This document shows, in pieces, positions 56,830-64,000 of a stretch of DNA of 64,000 nucleotides. Each line of letters opens with the position of its first letter. The first letter of the stretch is position 1. The position numbers and the translations under genes are program-made. The notes below the pieces were generated by a model. The model ran no database searches, had not been told where the DNA came from, and was given only the letters and a program-made list of their open reading frames with translations. Source of the DNA: Nocardioides sp. TRM66260-LWL (GTDB lineage Bacteria; Actinomycetota; Actinomycetes; Propionibacteriales; Nocardioidaceae); assembly GCF_020075545.1 (NCBI RefSeq), contig NZ_JAIQZK010000001.1, positions 1,054,001 to 1,118,000 of the forward strand, in the 5' to 3' direction.

Positions 56830-57717
56830 GTGACGACACCGGCGATCGAGGCGTCCGGCCTGGTGAAGGCCTTCGGCGCGACGCGGGCCCTGGACGGCCT
56901 CGAGCTCACGGTGGCGGCCGGCGAGGTGCACGGGTTCCTCGGTCCGAACGGCGCCGGCAAGTCGACGACCATCCGCGCGCTGCTCGGGATGCTGCGGCTC
57001 GACCGTGGCACGCTGCGCCTGCTCGGCAGCGACCCGTGGCGCGACGCGACGTCCCTGCACGCGCGCCTGGCCTACGTCCCCGGCGACGTCGCGCTGTGGC
57101 CCCGGCTGACGGGCGGCGAGGTGATCGACCTGCTGCTCCGCGCCCGTGGCCTCGAGCCCGCCCGCACCGACCGCGACGTCCTGGTCGAGCGCTTCGGCCT
57201 CGACCCGTCGAAGCGCTGCCGCACCTACTCCAAGGGCAACCGGCAGAAGGTCGCGCTGGTCGCGGCCTTCGCGGCGCCGGTCGAGCTGCTCGTGCTCGAC
57301 GAGCCGACCTCGGGTCTCGACCCGCTCGTCGCCGAGGTCTTCGCCGCCTGCGTGCGCGAGCACGTCGACGCGGGCGCCGCCGTGCTGCTGTCGAGCCACG
57401 TGCTCGGGGAGGTCGACCACCTGGCCGAGCGCGTGACGATCATCCGCGCCGGTCGCACGGTCACCACCGGACGGCTCGACGAGCTGCGGCACCTGCACCG
57501 CACCCGCGTGCGGGCGCGGCTGCCGGAGGGCGTGGAGCCGAGGCTGCCGGCCGGCGTCGAGCTCGACCGCGACGGCGCGATCGTCCGGCTCTCGGTCGAG
57601 CCGGCGGCGCTGCCCGCGGTGCTCGGGGCGCTGGCCGAGGCGGGCGTCACCGAGCTCACGGCCGCCCCGCCGAGCCTCGAGGAGCTGTTCCTCGACGCCT
57701 ACCGGCCGCCCGCATGA
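56830..57717 (+). CDS. ABC exporter ATP-binding protein
   Basis: The 295-residue ATPase has Walker A GPNGAGKSTT, a signature YSKGNRQKVALVAAF, Walker B LLVLDEPTSGLDP and a switch His in LSSHVLGEVDHLA. The signature reads SKGN rather than SGGQ, common in drug-exporter ATPases of this type. A C-terminal region (about 215–295) follows. It overlaps the permease by ATGA. CATCCT lies 6 nt upstream of the GTG, a weak leaderless -10. Substrate unknown. Confidence 0.9.
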   Translation: MTTPAIEASGLVKAFGATRALDGLELTVAAGEVHGFLGPNGAGKSTTIRALLGMLRLDRGTLRLLGSDPWRDATSLHARLAYVPGDVALWPRLTGGEVIDLLLRARGLEPARTDRDVLVERFGLDPSKRCRTYSKGNRQKVALVAAFAAPVELLVLDEPTSGLDPLVAEVFAACVREHVDAGAAVLLSSHVLGEVDHLAERVTIIRAGRTVTTGRLDELRHLHRTRVRARLPEGVEPRLPAGVELDRDGAIVRLSVEPAALPAVLGALAEAGVTELTAAPPSLEELFLDAYRPPA

Positions 57718-59354
57718 CGTCCCCCCACGCGGTGACCGGCTCGCCCCGCCGCCTGCTGCTGCGTGCGGCGCTGCGCCGGGACGCGACGCTCGTCGGCGCC
57801 TGGAGCCTCGTGCTGCTCGCCGTGGTCGCCGCCTCGGCCATCGCCACGCCCGGGCTGTACCCGGATGCCGCGTCGCGCGTTCGAGCCGCCGAGGCCATCG
57901 ACGCCAGTCCGGCGCTCGTCGCGCTCTACGGCCCGATCCTCGACCCCCGTAACCCGGGGGAGCTGGCGATGGCGAAGCTCACGGTGCTCTACGCGCTCGC
58001 GCTCGCGGCGCTGGTCGTCGTCGTGGTGCGCCGGCACACCCGCGGCGACGAGGAGGCCGGACGCACCGAGCTGCTCGCCTCGACGCGTCTGGGCCGCACC
58101 GCCCAGCTCGACGCCGCCGTCCTCCTCGGCGCAGGCGTCGCCCTGGGCGTCGGAGCGCTGGCCGCGGGCGTCGACGTCGCCTCCGGGCTCTCGCTCACGG
58201 GCAGCGCGGCGTTCGGCGCCTCCTGGGCCGGGCTCGGCCTGGTCTGCGTCGGCCTGACGGCGGTGGCGGCGCAGATCGCGACGACGGCGCGGGGCACGTC
58301 CGCGCTCGTCCTGGTCGTGCTCGGCCTCTGGTTCGCGCTGCGCGCGGTCGCCGACGTCGCCGCGATCGGACGCCCGGAGCCCGGGGCGTGGTCGACCGCG
58401 CTCGGCTGGGCGTCGCCGCTGGGCTGGGGCACCCGCCTGCACGCCTGGGGCGAGCCGCGGTGGTGGCTCCTGGGCCTGTGGGCCGGGCTCGCCGTCGCGC
58501 TCACGCTCCTCGCCCGACGGCTGGCCGATCGCCGCGATCTCGGGTCGGGGATCGTCGCGGATCGCCCGGGCCCGGCTCGCGGCCGCCTGACCGCACCGCT
58601 GGGCCTCGCGCTGCGGGTGCAGCGCGGCGCGCTCCTCGGGTGGTCGGCGGCGCTGCTCGGCACGGGGCTGCTCGCCGGCGCGCTCGCCCCCGGGGTCGGC
58701 GACCTGCTCGACACGGCCGGAGGGCGCGACGTGCTGCGTCGCCTGGGCGGCGCCGGTGCCCTCGGCGACGCGCTGATCGGCGCCGTGTGCGCCCTGGCGG
58801 GCATCGCCGTCGCCGCCTGGGGCATCGGCGTGGTCGCCCGCGCCGACGACGACGAGCAGAGCGGGCGTCTGGAGCTGCTCGCGGCGACCCCGATCTCGCG
58901 GATGCGGACCGCCCGGACCGTGGCGCTGACGGCGCTGGCGCCACCCCTGGGGCTGCTCGGGCTGGTGGGCGTCGGCTGCCTGGTCGCGCTGACCCTCGGC
59001 GGCGCACCCGCCCCGCCCACGCGGGTCCTCGGCGCGGCGCTCGCCCCCTGGCCGGCGGCGGCGCTGGTCGTCGCCGTGGCGCTCTGCGGGTGGGCCGTCC
59101 GTCCGGCGGTCCTCGGGGGCGCTCTGCGCGGACCCGTCGTGGGCTGGCTGACCCTCGCCGCCTCGGTGGTGCTGGGCGAGCTCGGACCCCTGCTGCGGCT
59201 GCCGGGATGGATCGTCGGGCTCTCGCCGTTCGACCACGTGCCGGCGGCGCCCTCCGTGCCGGCCTGGTCGGCGGCGCAGGGCGTCATGGCGTTGCTGGCC
59301 GCAGTGCTGACCGCGATCGCGGTCCGGCGGTTCTCCCGGCGTGACCTGGGCTGA
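57714..59354 (+). CDS. Large ABC exporter permease (polyketide/drug type)
   Basis: The 546-residue protein has about twelve hydrophobic segments in two related halves: each half has an R-x-x-A/LL entry helix and an EEAGRTELLASTRLGR or DEQSGRLELLAATPISR loop. This internal duplication is typical of actinobacterial exporters annotated as polyketide antibiotic transporters. It is coupled to the ATPase gene. The exported compound is not known. Confidence 0.87.
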   Translation: MTSPHAVTGSPRRLLLRAALRRDATLVGAWSLVLLAVVAASAIATPGLYPDAASRVRAAEAIDASPALVALYGPILDPRNPGELAMAKLTVLYALALAALVVVVVRRHTRGDEEAGRTELLASTRLGRTAQLDAAVLLGAGVALGVGALAAGVDVASGLSLTGSAAFGASWAGLGLVCVGLTAVAAQIATTARGTSALVLVVLGLWFALRAVADVAAIGRPEPGAWSTALGWASPLGWGTRLHAWGEPRWWLLGLWAGLAVALTLLARRLADRRDLGSGIVADRPGPARGRLTAPLGLALRVQRGALLGWSAALLGTGLLAGALAPGVGDLLDTAGGRDVLRRLGGAGALGDALIGAVCALAGIAVAAWGIGVVARADDDEQSGRLELLAATPISRMRTARTVALTALAPPLGLLGLVGVGCLVALTLGGAPAPPTRVLGAALAPWPAAALVVAVALCGWAVRPAVLGGALRGPVVGWLTLAASVVLGELGPLLRLPGWIVGLSPFDHVPAAPSVPAWSAAQGVMALLAAVLTAIAVRRFSRRDLG

Positions 59355-59359
59355 CGGGC

Positions 59360-59365
59360 TACCGT
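59360..59365 (+). promoter_or_regulatory. -10 of leaderless promoter for the phosphotransferase-like gene
   Basis: TACCGT followed by 6 nt and the ATG at 59372. Confidence 0.5.
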
Positions 59366-59371
59366 CGGGCC

Positions 59372-60280
59372 ATGTGGCAGCCCGAGCCCGGCTGGCATCC
59401 CGTGCCGGCCGGCAGCGGTCCGTCCACCGTCGGCGTGTGGCGCACGGCGCTGGAGGGCCAGCCGATCGTCGTCAAGCGCTTCGCCGCGCCGCACGAGGAC
59501 GACCCGGCCGAGCTCTCCGACCGGTCCCACTTCGCCTGGTGGCGTCGCGGCGCGGACGCGCTGGAGAGCGGGCTGGTGCGCGACACACCAGGGCTGCGCG
59601 GACCCGAGCGCTGCTGGGTCGAGGAGGACGACGAGGGCCTCACCCTCTTCCAGACGTGGGTCGAGGACGCCGCGCTCAACGGCCTCTTCCGGGCCCACGC
59701 CCTCGGCCGGTTCGCGGGGGTCGACCTGGGCGGGCGGCCGTGGCTGGCCCGCGGCCAGCTCGCGGCCCGGCTCCGTCGGGTCGAGCACCGCGGCGGGTGG
59801 CGGACGCTCGCCCGCACCACCGTGGCCGACGTCGCCGACCACCTGTGGGGCCGCCGGCAGCGGCTGCTCGCCGAGCTCGACGCCCTGCCGCAGGTGGCCC
59901 AGCACGGTGACCCGACGCCCGGCAACCTGCCGGGCCGCAGCGGCGACGACGTCGTCGCCCTCGACTGGGCGACCCTCGGCACGGGTCCGGTGGGCGGCGA
60001 CCTCGGCTACCTCCTGCTCTCGGCGCGCGAGGAGCTCGACCCGCTGCTCGACGCCTATCTCCTCGGCCTGCCCGACGGGCTCGCCGACCGCGACGAGGCG
60101 CTGCACGGGGCGCGGGTGACCGCCGTCCTCACGGCGCTGACCCGAGCCGACTGGGCCCTCGCGCGGGTCGCCGACGGCGAGGGCCCCCTGGCCGCCAAGT
60201 TCCGCCACCCCGCCGTCGAGCCCTACCTGCGGGCGCTGCAGCGTCAGGCGGCGCTGATCGAGGGGCTGGTGAGGGGCTGA
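59372..60280 (+). CDS. Aminoglycoside phosphotransferase-like protein
   Basis: The 302-residue protein has the kinase-like fold's late motifs: QHGDPTPGNLPG (H-G-D…N catalytic loop) and VALDWATLGTGPVGGDLGYLL (Mg-binding Asp). The N-lobe has IVVKRFAAPHEDDP with a candidate ATP-binding Lys. This suits APH/choline-kinase relatives. The true substrate is unknown, and resistance cannot be concluded. It ends 14 bp before cassette 3. Confidence 0.75.
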   Translation: MWQPEPGWHPVPAGSGPSTVGVWRTALEGQPIVVKRFAAPHEDDPAELSDRSHFAWWRRGADALESGLVRDTPGLRGPERCWVEEDDEGLTLFQTWVEDAALNGLFRAHALGRFAGVDLGGRPWLARGQLAARLRRVEHRGGWRTLARTTVADVADHLWGRRQRLLAELDALPQVAQHGDPTPGNLPGRSGDDVVALDWATLGTGPVGGDLGYLLLSAREELDPLLDAYLLGLPDGLADRDEALHGARVTAVLTALTRADWALARVADGEGPLAAKFRHPAVEPYLRALQRQAALIEGLVRG

Positions 60281-60293
60281 GTCGGGCCCGCGC

Positions 60294-60386
60294 GTGCAGG
60301 TTTCCCCGGATATCCGGGGATTCCTGCACTCCGTGACGCGTCCGGCACCCCGACGTCCGCCTCACGGTGCCGTACGCGTCACGGAG
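60294..60386 (+). repeat. Left composite end of cassette 3
   Basis: A 36-bp palindrome (60294–60329) with two mismatched positions and centre ATAT has extended arms GTGCAGG / CCTGCAC. The second hairpin has arms CTCCGTGACGCGT (60329–60341) and ACGCGTCACGGAG (60374–60386), with nested GGCACC (60344–60349) and GGTGCC (60366–60371). It starts 14 bp after the upstream stop. Confidence 0.85.
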
Positions 60387-60460
60387 CCCAGCAGCGGGCG
60401 TGGTCCACAGATCCTGGGAGCCGGCTCGGCGACCGAGCGCTGGCGGGGAACGACTGCCTC

Positions 60461-61417
60461 ATGGAACTGGCCTCCGGACCCGCCGGCGTCGCCGGCGAGC
60501 GTGGTGTCCTCCGTCCCGTCCGAGTCGGGGGGCCGCACGGGCCGACGCGCGGTGAGGCCCGCGGACCGAGGTGGCGACGGGTCGGACGCGGGATGTACGT
60601 GCCGGCTGCGGCGACGGACGAGGACGTCGACCAGCGGATCGTCGAGGCTGCGGCGCGCCTGACGGCCGACGGCGCCGTCACCGGGTGGGCCGCCCTCCGC
60701 TGGTGTGGAGTGCCCTACGTCGACGGCCTTGACTCGGACGGGCGGGCGCCCCTGCCGGTGCCGCTCGCGCTCGGGCGCGGCCGGGGACGCGCGCCCGCGG
60801 GCGCGATGGCGACCCGGGCCGCGCTGGGAGTCGACGACGTCGCGGTCGTCGACGGTCTGCGGGTCACCGCGCCGCTGCGCGCGTTGGTGGACCAGGCACG
60901 GTGGTGCGACGACCCGCGGGAGCTCGTCGTCCTGCTCGACCAGACCCGCGGGGCGGGACTGGTGACCCGCGTCGAGCTCGCCCGCGATCCGGTCGGTCGT
61001 CGTGCGTCGCCGGCGCAGGGGAGGCTGCGGTCGGTGCTCGCGCTGTCGTCGGCGCGGTCGAGGTCGCCGCAGGAGACGCGGCTGCGCCTGGTGTGCCGGC
61101 TCGACCTCGGGATCGAGCGGCTGCTCGAGAACGCCACGATCCTCGATCCGGCCGGCCGGTTCGTGGCGGAGGTCGACCTGCTCGACCCCGATCACGGCGT
61201 CGCGCTCGAGTACGACGGCTCCGTCCACCGCAGCGCGGCTCGCCACGCGTCCGACGTCGCGCGCTCGGAGTCGCTGCTCGACGTCGGACTCGAGGTCGTC
61301 TCCGTGGTGGGTCGGGCCGGACTCGACCCGGTCGTCCTCGGGCGCCGGCTCGCCTCGGCTCGGCGGCGCGCGCAGCGGCTCGTGCCCCGGTTCCGGGCCG
61401 TGATCCGCCCGCTGTGA
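60461..61417 (+). CDS. DUF559-type nuclease-like protein of cassette 3
   Basis: The 318-residue protein is a divergent member of the cassette family. The N-terminal part has RWRRVGRGMYVPAA and GAVTGWAALRWCGVPYVDG, comparable with AbiEi-type regions. The C-terminal part has RLDLGIERLLENATILDPAGR, D239 in AEVDLLDPDHG and E250, D252 and H256 in VALEYDGSVHRS, then LEVVSVV. The position occupied by Lys in the other two is His here, as in many Vsr-like proteins. The start codon is uncertain (ATG at 60461 chosen). GC bias is as high as its surroundings, unlike cassette 1. Activity unknown. Confidence 0.72.
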   Translation: MELASGPAGVAGERGVLRPVRVGGPHGPTRGEARGPRWRRVGRGMYVPAAATDEDVDQRIVEAAARLTADGAVTGWAALRWCGVPYVDGLDSDGRAPLPVPLALGRGRGRAPAGAMATRAALGVDDVAVVDGLRVTAPLRALVDQARWCDDPRELVVLLDQTRGAGLVTRVELARDPVGRRASPAQGRLRSVLALSSARSRSPQETRLRLVCRLDLGIERLLENATILDPAGRFVAEVDLLDPDHGVALEYDGSVHRSAARHASDVARSESLLDVGLEVVSVVGRAGLDPVVLGRRLASARRRAQRLVPRFRAVIRPL

Positions 61418-61420
61418 GGC

Positions 61421-61509
61421 TTCCGTGACGCGCTGGGCACCTCGGCGGACCTCGCGCGGTGCCGTACGCGTCTCGCAGCGACGGTTTCCCCGGTCGACCG
61501 GGGAAACCG
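61421..61509 (-). repeat. Inner right end of cassette 3 (TCGA type)
   Basis: The second hairpin is TTCCGTGACGCG (from 61421) with nested GGCACC / GGTGCC and CGCGTCTC on the far side. It is followed by a perfect 28-bp palindrome (61482–61509) with TCGA centre, as in cassette 1. It begins four bases after the gene's stop codon. Confidence 0.82.
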
Positions 61510-61574
61510 ACACGTCGGCACCCAGCAGAACGCGCCCGGCCCGTCTCGGACAGGCGTCCACCCGACCCGGGACC

Positions 61575-61666
61575 TTCCCTGACGCGCCCGGCACCCCAGG
61601 AGCGCCGAGGAGGTGCCGTGCGCGTCACGGAACGCAGGTTTCCCCGGATATCCGGGGATTCCTGCG
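61575..61666 (-). repeat. Outer right end of cassette 3 (ATAT type)
   Basis: Hairpin arms TTCCCTGACGCGC (61575–61587) and GCGCGTCACGGAA (61620–61632), one mismatch, with nested GGCACC (61590–61595) and GGTGCC (61612–61617). It is followed by a 34-bp palindrome (61633–61666) with ATAT centre and two mismatched positions, the mirror of the left end. Confidence 0.85.
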
Positions 61667-61710
61667 CTCCCGCCCCCGGCGACGAATCAACCCGCGCGCC
61701 GTCCCGCACC

Positions 61711-61716
61711 TAGACT
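61711..61716 (+). promoter_or_regulatory. Candidate -10 for the ABC-F gene
   Basis: TAGACT ends 10 nt before the ATG at 61727, so the leader would be only 3–4 nt. It lies 45 bp beyond the end of cassette 3, so the insertion left this promoter intact. Confidence 0.5.
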
Positions 61717-61726
61717 CGGGGTCCTC

Positions 61727-63325
<1,599 letters not shown>

Positions 63326-63380
63326 CGCCGGCCGGGTGGCGCCGACCGCCAGCAGCGGCGGGAGCGTCGGCGGCGCCGCC

Positions 63381-63386
63381 TAGACT
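63381..63386 (+). promoter_or_regulatory. -10 of leaderless promoter for the enoyl-CoA hydratase gene
   Basis: TAGACT followed by 6 nt and the ATG at 63393. Confidence 0.6.
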
Positions 63387-63392
63387 CCGGCC

Positions 63393-64000
63393 ATGACGCT
63401 GCCCTCCGCCGACGCGCTCGCCGCGGCCGGTCTCGAGCTCGAGATCGCCGGCCCCCTCGCCACCCTGACGCTGCACCGGCCCGAGGTCCGCAACGCGCAG
63501 ACGCCGACGATGTGGCGCACCATGGCGGCGATCGGCGCCGGGCTCTCCGACGACGTCCGGGTGGTCGTGGTGCGCGGTGCCGGGGGCACCTTCTCCGCGG
63601 GTCTCGACCGCGCCATGCTCGACCCGACGACCACCGGCGTCGAGACCGTCACCGACCTGCTGACGCTCACCGACGCGGAGATGTCGGCCACGATCGACGC
63701 CTACCAGCAGGGCTTCACCTGGCTGCGCGACCCGCGGCGCATCTCCATCGCCGCCGTGCAGGGCCACGCCGTCGGCGCGGGCTTCCAGCTCGCCCTCTCC
63801 TGCGACCTGCGCGTGCTCGCCGACGACGCGCTGCTGTGCATGAAGGAGGCCGCGCTCGGCCTCGTCCCCGACCTGACGGGAACAAAGCCGCTGGTCGAGG
63901 CGGTTGGCTACTCCCGGGCGCTGGAGATCTGCGTCACCGCTCGCACCGTCGCGGCCGACGAGGCGCAGGCCATCGGCCTGGCCCTCACGGTCGTCCCGGC
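63393..64000 (+). CDS. Enoyl-CoA hydratase/isomerase family protein, partial
   Basis: The first 202 codons of a crotonase-fold protein; the 3' end lies outside the window. Residues near TLTLHRPEVRNAQTPTMW, the oxyanion loops GTFSAGLDRAML and QGHAVGAGFQLALSCDLRV, and the EAALGLVPDLTGTKPL segment are family features. The usual catalytic Glu positions appear as QGHAVGAGFQ and KEAALGLVPD, where an Asp follows Pro; this fits hydratase or isomerase types without fixing the reaction. Substrate unknown. Confidence 0.88.
   Translation, partial: MTLPSADALAAAGLELEIAGPLATLTLHRPEVRNAQTPTMWRTMAAIGAGLSDDVRVVVVRGAGGTFSAGLDRAMLDPTTTGVETVTDLLTLTDAEMSATIDAYQQGFTWLRDPRRISIAAVQGHAVGAGFQLALSCDLRVLADDALLCMKEAALGLVPDLTGTKPLVEAVGYSRALEICVTARTVAADEAQAIGLALTVVP

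Larger units (their letters stand above)
60294..61666 (+). mobile_element. Cassette 3: palindrome-ended element with a divergent nuclease-like gene
   Basis: A 1.37 kb unit between the phosphotransferase-like gene and an ABC-F gene. Its outer palindromes have ATAT centres (60294–60329 and 61633–61666), each followed inward by a long hairpin with arms near TCCGTGACGCG and nested GGCACC / GGTGCC. A third end of the same type, with a TCGA palindrome, lies inside the right side (61421–61509). The gene 60461–61417 encodes a distant relative of the other cassette proteins. The doubled right end suggests a past rearrangement. Confidence 0.72.

Noticed and set aside
60294..61666. REP sequences with a RAYT transposase
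   Set aside because: The cassette genes lack HUH and tyrosine motifs, and the ends lack the GTAG-type head of REP elements.

Overview
The window is a 64 kb stretch of very GC-rich, gene-dense DNA from an actinobacterium. The pyrF–mIHF–gmk–rpoZ–coaBC–metK–priA–def–fmt–rsmB order, the actinobacterial integration host factor, the helicase-dead PriA, OpcA, the SufR-led SUF operon and the acVLRF1 protein all point to Actinomycetota. The gene order and protein sequences best fit Propionibacteriales/Nocardioidaceae (Nocardioides-like); this is inference from family knowledge, not a database result.

Layout. 1–5082: end of pyrF, a lipoprotein, then mihF-gmk-rpoZ-coaBC and metK. 6379–11809: priA-def-fmt-yjbR-like-rsmB. 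11873–13272 (minus): an ECF sigma factor with its membrane partner. 13443–16298: a stand-alone LigD-type polymerase domain, a small protein and two paralogous secreted proteins. 16348–20797: rpe, then a riboflavin operon (ribD-ribE-ribBA-ribH) behind an FMN riboswitch, with a hidden 31-codon ORF between ribE and ribBA. 20775–25155: a GNAT acetyltransferase, hisE-hisG, a PH-domain membrane protein, an aldose epimerase, a P-loop kinase and an SseB-like protein. 25210–32549: infC-rpmI-rplT-trmH, a PAS histidine kinase and pheS-pheT. 32617–34154 (minus): a gene broken by an amber codon and a secreted protein. 34199–42409 (minus): the pentose-phosphate block tkt-tal-pgi-zwf-opcA-pgl. 42664–47605: ctaB, ctaA and an ABC exporter. 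47727–49440: two small membrane proteins and a hydrolase. 49553–56811: the complete SUF iron-sulfur operon and acVLRF1. 56830–64000: a second ABC exporter, a phosphotransferase-like protein, an ABC-F ATPase and the start of an enoyl-CoA hydratase.

The most unusual content is three compact cassettes (5108–6333, 43671–44865, 60294–61666). Each holds one gene for a nuclease-like protein: an AbiEi-type N-terminus plus a DUF559/Vsr-like C-terminal domain with conserved D, E-x-D and K/H positions. Each gene is bounded on both sides by inverted composite ends made of a 22–36 bp palindrome (arms GGTTTCCCCGG around a TCGA or ATAT centre) followed by a cassette-specific second hairpin. Within a cassette both outer palindromes share the same centre. 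The cassettes sit in intergenic gaps of housekeeping loci, with ends 5–26 bp beyond the neighbouring stop codons. There is no transposase and no convincing target-site duplication. I know of no described family with this architecture, and it is the main candidate for an undescribed mobile or selfish system here.

Regulation visible in the sequence: many genes have a TAnnnT-type -10 hexamer 6–7 nt before the start codon, the signature of leaderless transcripts. One such element (24609–24618) is a palindrome serving two divergent genes. sufR has a promoter overlapped by a candidate autoregulatory operator. Operons are tightly coupled by ATGA/GTGA overlaps.
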